A stretch of DNA of 64,000 nucleotides from Labilibacter sediminis (GTDB taxonomy: Bacteria > Bacteroidota > Bacteroidia > Bacteroidales > Marinilabiliaceae). Numbering within the stretch: position 1 is the stretch's first letter; every line of letters starts with the position of its first letter. This document shows positions 8,630 to 16,966 of this stretch, piece by piece. The stretch lies in the NCBI RefSeq assembly GCF_005877885.1, contig NZ_VCHY01000003.1, positions 186,001 through 250,000 on the forward strand, in the 5' to 3' direction. Position numbers and translations under genes: made by a program. The notes below the pieces were generated by a model. The model searched no databases. It saw nothing but the letters and a program-made list of their open reading frames with translations, and was not told the origin of the DNA.

Positions 8630-9270
8630 TAATCTCTTTTTACCAGACTGTATAACAAAGCATTTAGAATAGCCACCCCAACAGTACTGCCCCCTTTTCT
8701 TCCTCTCACAATCATATATGGAAGTCCGGATTCTTTCAACATTTCTTTTGACTCTGCAGCCCCTACAAATCCTACCGGAACACCAATAACCAGGTCGGGT
8801 TTTATATTGCCTGTTTTGGCTAACTCACAAATACGCACCAATGCAGTTGGCGCATTTCCTATAACAAATATTTTAAATTCTTTATCGGCCGCAGCCTTAT
8901 TAATACCACATATAGAACGGGTAATACCCTGCCCTTTAGCCTCTTTACTCACCTCCGGATGATGAACAAAACACTCCACTTCAACTCCAAGTTTAGCCAA
9001 TGATGGTTTACTAATTCCGGCCGTTATCATTGTTGTATCGGCATATATCTTACACCCCTGCTGCAAAGCTGAACGAGCATTAACTACTGCATTACCACTG
9101 GCTTCGAACAAATGTGCATATTCAAAATCAGCAGTAGTATGCACTACTCTTTTTATGATAGCATCCAATTCCTCCGGCAAACGCAAATGCGATAATTCCC
9201 TGGAAATGATCTGCATACTATCTGTTTCAATACCTGTTGGACTAAGATTTATATAATTGCTTTTTTCCAT
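8629..9270 (-). CDS. cbiC: Cobalt-precorrin-8X methylmutase
   Basis: CbiC/CobH moves the C11 methyl to C12 and so makes cobyrinic acid. Motifs: RVVHTTADFEYAHLF near residue 45, containing the conserved His/Thr segment; TTMITAGISKP; FVIGNAPTALVRICEL; and a C-terminal VIGVPVGFVGAAESKE plus RGRKGGSTVGVAILNAL. 213 aa, normal. It overlaps cbiA upstream by 22 bp. Confidence 0.95.
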   Translation of the reverse strand: MEKSNYINLSPTGIETDSMQIISRELSHLRLPEELDAIIKRVVHTTADFEYAHLFEASGNAVVNARSALQQGCKIYADTTMITAGISKPSLAKLGVEVECFVHHPEVSKEAKGQGITRSICGINKAAADKEFKIFVIGNAPTALVRICELAKTGNIKPDLVIGVPVGFVGAAESKEMLKESGLPYMIVRGRKGGSTVGVAILNALLYSLVKRD

Positions 9271-10595
9271 AGCTGAACTATTTGTTTTAAAAATTGAAAG
9301 TTTGAATAGAAATGAACGTGAGCATATCCTGCTAAACTATTATTGTATTGTAAGCCACAAGTCCATTCTAAATCCCTGTCAGGTTTACTGAGTTGATATT
9401 TAACACTGTAATTACATGCCTTATCACTTACAACCACTTTAGAACGATGAAACTCATGACATTTTGTGGAATACCCCTGGTAAGTAAGGTTGGCATAGCC
9501 AAACTTCTGTAATCGCCGGGTCATTTGCACCGATGCATTAAAAACACCCGCCATTTTATGTTTGCCCTCTTCTAAATCAATAATGGAATGGGCTAAATAC
9601 ATTAATCCACCACATTCTGCATATATGGGCATGCCCTTCTGAGCTTTCGTTTTTATCTGATCCAAAAGAGTTTGGTTACCTGAAAGTTCCTTTGCAAAAA
9701 CCTCTGGGTATCCTCCGCCTAAATACAAGCAGTTTGCTTGCTCAGGAAGAACCTTATCCTTTAACGGACTAAAAAAATGCAGTTGGGCTCCCAGCTCTTG
9801 CAACAGTTCCAGGTTATCCTGATAATAAAACCTGAATGCCTTGTCGTAAGCCACTCCAATATGCAAGCCTGATAAATTAATATTTGGTAATTCAAACTGA
9901 ACTTCAGGTAGTGATCTTAAATGATTAATTTCCAATAACTTATCAATATCAATTGTTTCTTTCAGGATATTAACCAATTCTTGCACCTTCTCAGTAAAAC
10001 CTTCCACTTCCTCTGCCTGCACAAGCCCCAGATGCCTGCTTTCCAAAGCAAAAGATTTATTTGAAGGAATATATCCCACACACGAAACCTGACATTCCTT
10101 TTCAACCAATGATTTTAAAAAATTGTAATAACCGGCACTCGGGCAATGATTAAAAATCACACCCTTTACCCCGGCATCATCTTTTAAACCTGCAAATCCC
10201 TTTACAATAGCAGCCACCGACTGATACAGCCCTTTACAGTTGACTACCAGAATGACGGGTAAGTTTAGCTTCTGACTCAATTCATATGTACTACCAAAAG
10301 CTTCTACACCCATACCATCGTACATCCCCATTACTCCTTCTACAATAGCAATGCTGTTGTTGGTGGTATGCTTTTTAAATAAATAAGTTATGGCAGACTT
10401 CGAAAGCATATAGCTGTCGAGGTTGTACGATGGTTTACCCAAAATTTTACGATGAAACAATGGGTCGATGTAGTCAGGGCCAGCTTTAAAAGGAGCTATG
10501 GGATGACCTTTGGACTTGAGCAAAGCCATTAGTCCCATGGCAGTAGTTGTTTTACCGCAACCACTATTGGTACCTGCTATGACAAATCCGCGCAT
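9249..10595 (-). CDS. cbiA: Cobyrinic acid a,c-diamide synthase
   Basis: ATP-dependent glutamine amidotransferase that amidates the a and c carboxylates. The N-terminal P-loop GTNSGCGKTTTAMGLMALL and PFKAGPDYIDPLFH are hallmark CbiA motifs; VVEGVMGMYDG follows. The C-terminal class I-like GATase domain has LYLGGGYPEVFAKEL and the nucleophile segment YAECGGLMYLA. 448 aa is family length. It overlaps cbiO by 19 bp and cbiC by 22 bp. Confidence 0.95.
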   Translation of the reverse strand: MRGFVIAGTNSGCGKTTTAMGLMALLKSKGHPIAPFKAGPDYIDPLFHRKILGKPSYNLDSYMLSKSAITYLFKKHTTNNSIAIVEGVMGMYDGMGVEAFGSTYELSQKLNLPVILVVNCKGLYQSVAAIVKGFAGLKDDAGVKGVIFNHCPSAGYYNFLKSLVEKECQVSCVGYIPSNKSFALESRHLGLVQAEEVEGFTEKVQELVNILKETIDIDKLLEINHLRSLPEVQFELPNINLSGLHIGVAYDKAFRFYYQDNLELLQELGAQLHFFSPLKDKVLPEQANCLYLGGGYPEVFAKELSGNQTLLDQIKTKAQKGMPIYAECGGLMYLAHSIIDLEEGKHKMAGVFNASVQMTRRLQKFGYANLTYQGYSTKCHEFHRSKVVVSDKACNYSVKYQLSKPDRDLEWTCGLQYNNSLAGYAHVHFYSNFQFLKQIVQLWKKAII

Positions 10596-11422
10596 GACAC
10601 CTGGTTTAAAAGTTTTTTAAATGCTGTAATATCTTTGGGGAATTCTGTTTGGTCAATATCGGGCCACAATGCCTGACTAGCTTCCACCAGAATGGGTTGT
10701 TTTATTCCTGCTTTTTCCATTAAACTTTTATTGCTAAAAACCTCATTGGGGGCTCCTGTAATTAAAATTTCCCCCTCTTTCATTAGTACCACAACATCAG
10801 CCCAGGCATATGCTCGGTTCACATCATGAGTAGATATGAGTATAGTTTTCCCTTTTCCCTGAAGCTTATTTAATATCTTAAAAGTAATTTCTGTATGCTT
10901 ATGATCAAGGTTAGAAGATGGCTCATCGCACACTAAAAGTTCAGGCTGCATGGCTATGATTGATGCAAGGCAAACCCTCTTTTTTTGTCCGGCACTAAGC
11001 TGATGAGGTGATTTATTACGGATACGTTCCAGACAAAAATCATGAATACTCTCCTCTACCTTACTTCGCACAAGGGCTTTATCATCATAAAGATTACATA
11101 GCCCAAAAGAAATCTCTTCATAAACCGTAGGGGCTATCAATTGATGATCTGAATCCTGAAAAAGTAAACCCACCTTACGCCTTAGGTCCTTTAAATCTTT
11201 TTTCTTGTATCTGTAATTGCATCCTTGATATTTTAACAACCCAATGCTTGGTTTTAGTATACCGTTTAAGAGCAATAATAAAGTAGATTTTCCTGCTCCG
11301 TTAGCTCCCAGCAAAGCAATTTTTTTCCCCCGGGGTAGTTTTAAATCAACTCCATTTAAAGCCATAGCGCCAGATGGATACTGATAAGTCACATTATTTA
11401 ATTCTATGATATTACCATCCAT
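10577..11422 (-). CDS. cbiO: Energy-coupling cobalt ABC transporter, ATPase
   Basis: ATPase of the CbiMNQO cobalt importer. Walker A GANGAGKST (residues 39-47), Q-loop FQDSDHQL, signature LSAGQKKRV and Walker B LLVCDEPSSNLD are all intact. Length (281 aa) is typical. It follows cbiQ with an 11-bp overlap and precedes cbiA, so the cobalt uptake genes head the synthesis genes within the riboswitch-controlled operon. Confidence 0.95.
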   Translation of the reverse strand: MDGNIIELNNVTYQYPSGAMALNGVDLKLPRGKKIALLGANGAGKSTLLLLLNGILKPSIGLLKYQGCNYRYKKKDLKDLRRKVGLLFQDSDHQLIAPTVYEEISFGLCNLYDDKALVRSKVEESIHDFCLERIRNKSPHQLSAGQKKRVCLASIIAMQPELLVCDEPSSNLDHKHTEITFKILNKLQGKGKTILISTHDVNRAYAWADVVVLMKEGEILITGAPNEVFSNKSLMEKAGIKQPILVEASQALWPDIDQTEFPKDITAFKKLLNQVSCADLS

Positions 11423-12182
11423 AATAACGTATAATTAAAAATGAACCAAACAGAATATAGGTTATCATGGTCGGCCAAATAACATCAAAAGGATGGTATT
11501 TATACTTTGGGTGTATAAAATCGAACTTATCATCTAATAATCGTGACTCCATGGCCACTTGTAGCTGACTTGTTTGCGCAATGGCATTGCGTAATATGGC
11601 AAAAACCAAAATAGAAAGTGATTTCAACCGTTTCCGACCGTTATAAGCCAATCGACACTTTTGTGCCGTATACATCTGTTGCGCACTCCTCATCAGATTT
11701 TCGATGAACTTAAAAGTGAGTATAAAAAGCTCAATTAAAATCTTTGGAACGCGTATATATTTTAAAGCCTCAGCTATCTCAGAAATAGTATGCGTTAACA
11801 AACCAAAATATACCATGCTCACCAGTGCCATACTTCGCGAGAAAGCTTGTACAGCAACAGACAGGTTCCCCTGTGCCCATCCAAAAGAAAAACCCTTATA
11901 CGTAAAAAAAGGATGTGGGTCATTAAATGTTAAAGCTATAGTCAGGCAACCTGTTACAATAAAAAACAGAGGTGCCCTGAATAATAAAAGCATTTGCCTA
12001 AGGCTAACTCCGGTAACAACTATACTTAAAGCCAAATAAACCACCGAAACTAAAGCATTAAAAAGCTCCGACTTGTTACATAGTACCAATACAAAGCATG
12101 GTAAAACATAAATAGCACGAATCCATATAGGAAGTTGTGATAGTTTATGTTGGTGACGATATATTTGAGAGATGAGCATCAT
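11412..12182 (-). CDS. cbiQ: Energy-coupling cobalt transporter, transmembrane protein
   Basis: The T-component of the cobalt importer. Several hydrophobic segments lie in the first 110 residues, followed by the coupling-helix region RVPKILIELFILTFKFIENL with the downstream AQKCRLAYNGR segment. The C-terminal region has AMESRLLDD, similar to the AMxARG-type motif that docks on the ATPase. 256 aa. It overlaps cbiN by four bases. Confidence 0.92.
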   Translation of the reverse strand: MMLISQIYRHQHKLSQLPIWIRAIYVLPCFVLVLCNKSELFNALVSVVYLALSIVVTGVSLRQMLLLFRAPLFFIVTGCLTIALTFNDPHPFFTYKGFSFGWAQGNLSVAVQAFSRSMALVSMVYFGLLTHTISEIAEALKYIRVPKILIELFILTFKFIENLMRSAQQMYTAQKCRLAYNGRKRLKSLSILVFAILRNAIAQTSQLQVAMESRLLDDKFDFIHPKYKYHPFDVIWPTMITYILFGSFLIIRYYGW

Positions 12183-12466
12183 ACTTTTTTTCGATGTTGT
12201 TTTATGATATACAATGCGATGATCCCTATCCCTACAGATGCCTGAAGTATAAAGAGCAAAGGTTCCGATAATTCATTATCAAACTCCAAAACATTATCAA
12301 ACCAAGGTGTATAATTGGGTGCTATTTGCCTGATCACATCCACAGACTGATCATCGGTGCCAGTATGTTCGCTAAAAAAACCGGACATAAAAACCTGAAA
12401 GGCAATCACCAATAAACCAGGTAGAAATACCAATACATAAGGCATAATTATTTTCTTCTTAGTCAT
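12179..12466 (-). CDS. cbiN: Cobalt transport small subunit
   Basis: A 95-aa protein with two membrane helices (about residues 8-28 and 68-88) and a short external loop. The loop holds EHTGTDDQSVDVIRQIAPNY and PWF, matching the CbiN pattern GTDDxA...P.Y.PW, and the second helix starts LLFILQASVGIGI as in CbiN. It is placed between cbiM and cbiQ, as in classical cbiMNQO operons. Confidence 0.88.
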   Translation of the reverse strand: MTKKKIIMPYVLVFLPGLLVIAFQVFMSGFFSEHTGTDDQSVDVIRQIAPNYTPWFDNVLEFDNELSEPLLFILQASVGIGIIALYIIKQHRKKV

Positions 12467-12467
12467 G

Positions 12468-13190
12468 CTATTTCAGTGATGGATTAATGGATATAATATC
12501 AGACCAACTATACTTTTGAATCAGGCGAAAAGCAAATACCGTAAAAATACCTTCAAGCAAAGCCAGAGGCAACTGGGTAACTGCAAACACCGATAAAAAC
12601 TTTAGCATACTTTCGAGCAAAGTGCTTTGTGCTGACTGAAAGGCCAATGCCAATTGCGCTGAAGTGCAGATGTAAATAACCAGGTCTGAACAAAATGCTG
12701 CCACAAAAACACTGAGCCACTGTGGCAGAGCCATTATTTTAAATCCTTTATACACCCAAACTGCTGTAAAAGCTCCGGCTACCGACATAGAAAAAGCATT
12801 GGCTCCTAATGTGGTGATACCGCCATGCGCCAGCAAAATAGCTTGAAACAACAAGGCTATAAAACCAATTATCGACATTGAGGAAGCACCAAACAATATG
12901 GCTCCCAAAGCAATTCCTGTTAAATGAGAACTACTTCCTGCTACTGATGGCAATTTTAAAGAGGATAACACAAATACAAAAGCTCCTGCCACAGCAAAAA
13001 GCAACTTAGCAGCAGAACATTCTTCTAAAATCTGTTTTAAATGTTTGACACCAAAAAACAAAAACGGAAGATAAACAAGCCACCAAATCAATACCCATTT
13101 TACAGGTAAAAAGCCCTCTGCTATATGCATACCATAACCCAGTACAGGATACAATAACAGCACCAGCACAATCAATAGTTTTTTAAGCAT
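12468..13190 (-). CDS. cbiM: Cobalt transporter substrate-binding subunit
   Basis: The S-component of the cobalt importer. After a hydrophobic leader of about 20 residues comes MHIAEGFLPVKWVLIWW, the invariant N-terminus whose Met-His ligates Co(II) once the leader is removed. SLKLPSVAGSSSHLTGIALGA, including the SSxHLTG metal site, and HGGITTLGANAFSM are also present. 240 aa with about seven membrane segments. The ATG starts one base before the cbiX stop region, so the genes are adjacent. Confidence 0.94.
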   Translation of the reverse strand: MLKKLLIVLVLLLYPVLGYGMHIAEGFLPVKWVLIWWLVYLPFLFFGVKHLKQILEECSAAKLLFAVAGAFVFVLSSLKLPSVAGSSSHLTGIALGAILFGASSMSIIGFIALLFQAILLAHGGITTLGANAFSMSVAGAFTAVWVYKGFKIMALPQWLSVFVAAFCSDLVIYICTSAQLALAFQSAQSTLLESMLKFLSVFAVTQLPLALLEGIFTVFAFRLIQKYSWSDIISINPSLK

Positions 13191-13191
13191 A

Positions 13192-13560
13192 CTAAGCGAG
13201 TTCCAATACTTTCTTCAACATGATATCGGCCATCATAGGCTCTTTTCCTATGGGCGTTCCAAAACTAAAGTTGATCCCCGGGTAAGCTTTTTCTAACAGC
13301 TCTATTTTTTCAGGAATATCTTCCTTAATATGATTTCCGTTGAATAAAAAGTATGGTAAGATGGTTACTTTTTCAACCCCCTCATTGTTCATGTTTTCAA
13401 CTACTTCTTCGAGTGAAGGTTGAGCCATTTCCATATGTGCACCAAAAACAAATGGGTGATCCATCTTTTGTTTCAGAATATTCACCACATAGTTAAAATC
13501 TTCAATGGCATGCGCAGACTTACTGCCATGTCCTAAAATAATTACAGACTGCTTTTGCAT
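13192..13560 (-). CDS. cbiX: Sirohydrochlorin cobaltochelatase, short form
   Basis: Single-domain (about 122 aa) CbiX that inserts Co(II) into sirohydrochlorin, the committing step of the early-cobalt route. Motifs: SVIILGHGSKSAHAIEDF near the N-terminus with the metal His, FGAHMEMAQPSLEEVV, and ILPYFLFNGNHIKEDIPE with the second His. The ATG at 13558-13560 is chosen because longer readings run through the riboswitch leader and lose family similarity. First gene of the operon. Confidence 0.92.
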   Translation of the reverse strand: MQKQSVIILGHGSKSAHAIEDFNYVVNILKQKMDHPFVFGAHMEMAQPSLEEVVENMNNEGVEKVTILPYFLFNGNHIKEDIPEKIELLEKAYPGINFSFGTPIGKEPMMADIMLKKVLELA

Positions 13561-13573
13561 ATATTTCGCTTTA

Positions 13574-13642
13574 ATATAAAAAATCAAATCAAAAGCAATG
13601 CTAATGGTATATAGCCCACAACAATAGCCATACGCTAATTGC
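13574..13642 (-). terminator. Probable riboswitch expression platform (terminator-like hairpin)
   Basis: Between the riboswitch and cbiX the minus strand has GCAATTAGCGTATGG facing CCATTAGCATTGC across a 20-nt loop (13595-13642), followed by a T-rich tract (13574-13594, TTTTGATTTGATTTTTTA). This fits a transcription-attenuating terminator controlled by the aptamer. The stem has mismatches, so it could instead be a leader hairpin of other function. Confidence 0.45.
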
Positions 13643-13699
13643 ATGTATACAAAAGAAAAATGAAGTCGGTGAGATATCATTTCGCCTTTTTTCCCGAAA

Positions 13700-13870
13700 G
13701 CATTGATGTTATTGGCAGGTCTTCTGGCTCGTCCTGTTACTGAGGCCTTCCCATCTTTATTCATTCGACAGTGGCATAAGAATTCTCAATAACTATAAAG
13801 GACTTACAGCTGCGGGTACAGCTCCGGAATTTTCAAATGAATGAAGCACCGGATTCCCATTTTAAGGCTT
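13700..13870 (-). promoter_or_regulatory. Cobalamin riboswitch (AdoCbl-type aptamer)
   Basis: On the minus strand the conserved parts occur in order: GGGAATCCGGTGC; ATTCCGGAGCTGTACCCGCAGCTGTAAGT, which contains the B12-box-like core; TGCCACTG; ATGGGAAGGC; and the 3' segment GAGCCAGAAGACCTGCC. All the expected elements of the class are present. It lies about 140 bp upstream of cbiX and would shut off the whole cbi operon, including cobalt uptake, when adenosylcobalamin is abundant. Edges are approximate. Confidence 0.95.
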
Positions 13871-13901
13871 TCCCTGAAAAGGAAAATCCACCAAAACATT
13901 G

Positions 13902-13909
13902 CAAAAGTA
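13902..13909 (-). promoter_or_regulatory. Probable -7 promoter element of the cbi operon
   Basis: TACTTTTG on the minus strand matches the Bacteroidota TAnnTTTG element and stands just upstream of the riboswitch, as expected for its transcription start. No clear TTG -33 element is seen at the usual distance. Confidence 0.5.
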
Positions 13910-13984
13910 ATAAAATATTTTTTGAGCGATGGTTGTAGAATAAAAAACTTTCTTGACTTGATAAACTATAACTGTTATGAAGGT

Positions 13985-14015
13985 ATCTTTTCCAAAGTTT
14001 TAAACTTTGGAAAAG
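13985..14015. repeat. Perfect inverted repeat between pyrH and the cbi operon
   Basis: CTTTTCCAAAG and CTTTGGAAAAG (11-bp arms) around TTTTAAA. It lies between the pyrH terminator and the cbi promoter, so it may be an extra bidirectional terminator or a protein site. There is no long T-run directly after either arm. Confidence 0.6.
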
Positions 14016-14023
14016 GTCTAACA

Positions 14024-14070
14024 ACAAAAAACCCGCTCTGGCTTACCTATTGTATAGCTCGAACGGGTCC
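14024..14070 (-). terminator. Probable terminator of pyrH
   Basis: On the minus strand ACCCG...CGGGT with further interrupted pairing (GAGC/GC) is followed directly by TTTTTTG, 25 bp after the pyrH stop. The stem is imperfect. Confidence 0.5.
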
Positions 14071-14094
14071 GAAATATCTTAATAATTGAAAAGC

Positions 14095-14799
14095 TTAATT
14101 CTTCACCAAGGTTCCGATTTTTTCACCTTTAATTACGCGAACAAGGTTACCCGGCGTATCCATATCAAATACAATAATTGGTAAATTATTTTCTTTACAC
14201 ATGGTTGTTGCCGTTAAGTCCATCACCTTTAAGCCACGATTATAAATTTCATCAAAAGTAATCTCATCAAACTTAGTTGCCGTTGGGTCTTTTTCCGGAT
14301 CAGCAGTATAAACACCATCCACCCTGGTTCCTTTAAGCATTACATCCGCTTTAATTTCAATACCTCTTAAAGAAGAACCTGTGTCTGTAGTAAAGTAAGG
14401 ATTACCTGTTCCTGCAGAAAGAATGACCACCTCACCATTATCCAATGCTTCAATAGCTTTAGGTTGAGAATAAAACTCCCCCACAGGCTCCATTCTTATG
14501 GCTGTTAAAACCCTTGCCTTAACGCCTGCATTATTTAAAGATGACTTTAGTGCCAAACTATTAATTACCGTAGCTAACATTCCCATCTGGTCGCCCTGGT
14601 AACGATCAAAACCTTCTGCAGCTCCACTCAGACCTCTGAAAATATTTCCACCACCAATAACAATTCCTACCTGAACCCCCAGCTCTGTGATCTCCTTAAT
14701 TTGCTGAGCATACTCCTCTAATCTTTTATTATCGATACCGTGGTTTTGTTCGCCCATTAAAGACTCACCGCTCAGTTTAAGCAATACTCTTTTATACAT
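14095..14799 (-). CDS. pyrH: UMP kinase
   Basis: Bacterial UMP kinase (UMP + ATP to UDP + ADP), an essential pyrimidine step. Starts YKRVLLKLSGESLMGE; further motifs are GVQVGIVIGGGNIFRG, DQMGMLATVINSLALKS, ILSAGTGNPYFTTDT (nucleotide binding) and KGTRVDGVYTADPEKDP. 234 aa is the normal length. Standing alone on the minus strand, it has its own promoter (-7 element at 14859) and terminator. Confidence 0.97.
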   Translation of the reverse strand: MYKRVLLKLSGESLMGEQNHGIDNKRLEEYAQQIKEITELGVQVGIVIGGGNIFRGLSGAAEGFDRYQGDQMGMLATVINSLALKSSLNNAGVKARVLTAIRMEPVGEFYSQPKAIEALDNGEVVILSAGTGNPYFTTDTGSSLRGIEIKADVMLKGTRVDGVYTADPEKDPTATKFDEITFDEIYNRGLKVMDLTATTMCKENNLPIIVFDMDTPGNLVRVIKGEKIGTLVKN

Positions 14800-14858
14800 G
14801 ATTTATATTTTCTGTCTATTTAAAATTGAATGATAAAACTAAAATAGTTTTGCGAACA

Positions 14859-14866
14859 CAAAGCTA
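14859..14866 (-). promoter_or_regulatory. Probable -7 promoter element of pyrH
   Basis: TAGCTTTG on the minus strand fits TAnnTTTG and lies 60 bp upstream of the pyrH ATG. The -33 element is not evident. Confidence 0.5.
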
Positions 14867-14945
14867 CATAAAAAGAGTGTATACGCGAATAATCTATTCT
14901 GTATTTCTGTATAGAATATGGAGGTTAAAAAATTAATGCAAAAAA

Positions 14946-14957
14946 GAATGAACATTC
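14946..14957. promoter_or_regulatory. Putative TetR operator, copy 1
   Basis: GAATGAACATTC, a palindrome with 5-bp arms around AA, lies 41 bp upstream of the TetR gene. It is embedded in AAAAAAGAATGAACATTCA, and the same 19 bases recur upstream of the nitroreductase gene (16281). Sharing between a TetR gene and a close oxidoreductase is the usual layout of autoregulation. Confidence 0.7.
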
Positions 14958-14997
14958 ACTATTATCTGATGTTAATATTTAACCATCATAAATAACT

Positions 14998-15576
14998 ATG
15001 GCTAAACTACAGAAAAGCATACAAAAGAAAGCAGCTTTATTAAAAGCAACATTGCATTTGATAAATAACGGAGGGATACAAGAAGCTTCAATGGCAAAAA
15101 TTGCCAAACTAGCTGCGGTTTCTCCTGCTACGATCTATCTCTATTTCGAAAATAAACAGGATTTGATCAATCAACTTTACCTATCCGTGAAAGAAATGTA
15201 TGCTAAGGTTGCTTTTGAAAATTATGAGTCCAATAATCCTGTAAAGAAATGTTTTGAACAGATATGGTTAAACATGGCAAGGTTTAAACAAGATATGCCT
15301 GAAGAATCTTCTTTTTTATCGCAGTGCGACAATACACCAATGATTGATGAAGAAACGCGAGAACAAGGATTGGTATATTTACATCCTTTGTTTAGCCTAT
15401 GGGAACGCGGACAAGCAGAAGGAATTATTAAAGAAATCTCTCCATACCTGTTATATGCTTATACTATTTACCCGACGGCATTTTTAATGAATATGCATGC
15501 AAGAGAGTTATTTAAAGTAGATAACGAGGTGCTGCATCTAGCATTTCAGTTGGCATGGGATAGTATAAAAGTTTAG
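14998..15576 (+). CDS. TetR/AcrR-family transcriptional regulator
   Basis: 192 aa. The N-terminal TetR HTH is clear: KKAALLKATLHLINNGG, then SMAKIAKLAAVSPATIYLYF and ENKQDLINQLYL (residues about 10-60). The C-terminal ligand-binding half is helical and not identifiable to a ligand class. Two copies of a palindrome (14946, 16281) probably mark its targets: its own promoter and the nitroreductase gene. The reductase gene at 15589 follows after 12 bp, so they form one operon. Confidence 0.92.
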   Translation: MAKLQKSIQKKAALLKATLHLINNGGIQEASMAKIAKLAAVSPATIYLYFENKQDLINQLYLSVKEMYAKVAFENYESNNPVKKCFEQIWLNMARFKQDMPEESSFLSQCDNTPMIDEETREQGLVYLHPLFSLWERGQAEGIIKEISPYLLYAYTIYPTAFLMNMHARELFKVDNEVLHLAFQLAWDSIKV

Positions 15577-15588
15577 CAATTGATAGAT

Positions 15589-16251
15589 ATGAAAAACAAG
15601 GTAGCTATAATTTTAGGCGCAAGCGGATTAACAGGAAATCTTTTACTAAAGCTGTTAATTGATGATGAACGGTATTCCAGCATCAAATTATTTTCACGAA
15701 AATCGGTAAAATCAACCTCTCTAAAAGTGAAGGAATACATTGGAGATATTATTGAACTCGACCAGTTTAAATCCGATTTTACCGGTGACGAGGTGTTTTG
15801 TTGCATAGGCACTACAAAGGCAAAAACCAAGGATCAAAGTGTTTATAAGTCCATTGATTATGGTATTCCTGACAAAGCAGCTACACTCGCAAAGTTAAAT
15901 GGTATAGATACATTTTCTGTGGTTTCTGCCATAGGAGCTAACCCCCAAAGCAATGTTTTTTACAGTAGAATCAAAGGAAAAATGGAGCAAGCTGTTTTAT
16001 CTCAAGGAATTAAAAACACCTATATACTTCGACCTTCCCTTATTATTGGAAACAGATCAGAAGGTCGCTTGGGCGAGGACATTGCCTCTATAGTCATGAA
16101 GCTTCTTAAGCCCATTATGTGTGGAAGTTTAAAAAAGTATAGACCCATTGAAGCCAATAAAATTGCTATATGCATGCACAAGCTTGCAAACGCTAAACAT
16201 GAGTCAAGAATCATAGAATCTAATGAAATAAAAAACATTGTTACGACTTAA
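15589..16251 (+). CDS. NAD(P)-binding Rossmann-fold oxidoreductase (NmrA/HTATIP2-like)
   Basis: Atypical short-chain-type protein of about 220 aa. N-terminal nucleotide-binding loop KVAIILGASGLTGNLLLKLL; later DEVFCCIGTTKAKTKDQSVYKSIDYG, VVSAIGANPQSNVFYSRIKG with a YSRIKGK segment, and TYILRPSLIIGNRSEGR. This is the pattern of the HTATIP2/YbjT-like family; the substrate cannot be told. The ATG at 15589 is preferred over an in-frame TTG at 15580. It shares the TetR operon. Confidence 0.85.
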   Translation: MKNKVAIILGASGLTGNLLLKLLIDDERYSSIKLFSRKSVKSTSLKVKEYIGDIIELDQFKSDFTGDEVFCCIGTTKAKTKDQSVYKSIDYGIPDKAATLAKLNGIDTFSVVSAIGANPQSNVFYSRIKGKMEQAVLSQGIKNTYILRPSLIIGNRSEGRLGEDIASIVMKLLKPIMCGSLKKYRPIEANKIAICMHKLANAKHESRIIESNEIKNIVTT

Positions 16252-16280
16252 ACCTAACATCATAGATAGTGTTAAAAAAA

Positions 16281-16292
16281 GAATGAACATTC
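16281..16292. promoter_or_regulatory. Putative TetR operator, copy 2
   Basis: A second exact GAATGAACATTC inside an identical 19-base context, 24 bp before the nitroreductase ATG. It supports a regulon of the upstream TetR protein. Confidence 0.7.
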
Positions 16293-16315
16293 AGTAAATA
16301 ATTAAAGCTTATATA

Positions 16316-16948
16316 ATGGAATTATTAGAAAAATTAAAGTGGCGTTATGCTACAAAAGCAATGAATGGCGAAAAGGTAGCGCAGGATAAAATTGATAATA
16401 TTATTGAAGCAGCGTCTTTATCTCCTACCTCAAGTGGATTACAGCCTTTTGAATTATTAGTAATAACTAACGATGAAATTAAGCAACAAATTAGAGCCAT
16501 AGCCTGGGATCAATCAGTGATAACTGAATGTTCGCACTTATTGGTTTTTGCCGCCTGGGACAACTATACTCCCGAGCGAATTAATAAGATGTTTGATTTA
16601 ACCAACGAGATAAGAGGTTTTAAAAACCAAGGGTGGGAAGATTATCGCCAAATGTTATTGGGAACCTATCCCCAAAGAGATGCTGAGGTAAACTTTAACC
16701 ACGCTGCCAAACAAACCTATATTGCCTTTACAAATGCCATTAATGCAGCCGCTTTTGAAGGTGTAGATTCAACTCCTATGGAAGGATTTGATCCTGATGC
16801 TTTGGATAAGATATTGAACCTTCGCGAAAAAGGTTTACGCAGCACCTTACTGTTGCCTATTGGTTACAGGGATACAAAAAGCGATTGGCTGGCAAACCTG
16901 GTAAAAGTGCGTAAAAGCAAGGAAGATTTGGTAACGCTTATTGAGTAA
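16316..16948 (+). CDS. Nitroreductase-family NAD(P)H-dependent oxidoreductase
   Basis: An FMN-dependent nitroreductase of the NfsB type, 210 aa. Visible are LKWRYATKAMNGEKV at the start (FMN phosphate contact), IIEAASLSPTSSGLQPFELLVI and a C-terminal LLPIGYRDTKSDWL. The family reduces quinones, nitro compounds or related electrophiles; the true substrate is unknown. Probable control by the TetR protein is suggested by the shared operator at 16281. A 166-bp miniature element lies between its stop and its terminator. Confidence 0.92.
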   Translation: MELLEKLKWRYATKAMNGEKVAQDKIDNIIEAASLSPTSSGLQPFELLVITNDEIKQQIRAIAWDQSVITECSHLLVFAAWDNYTPERINKMFDLTNEIRGFKNQGWEDYRQMLLGTYPQRDAEVNFNHAAKQTYIAFTNAINAAAFEGVDSTPMEGFDPDALDKILNLREKGLRSTLLLPIGYRDTKSDWLANLVKVRKSKEDLVTLIE

Positions 16949-16966
16949 GTACGAACTATAATTAAA

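Noticed and set aside
13561-13764. N-terminal extension of cbiX into a 190-aa protein
   Set aside because: The extra 68 codons run through the 3' part of the riboswitch and its hairpin; CbiX homology starts only at the ATG of 13560.
15580-15588. TTG start of the Rossmann oxidoreductase
   Set aside because: An ATG nine bases later gives the usual N-terminus directly before the GASGLTG loop.
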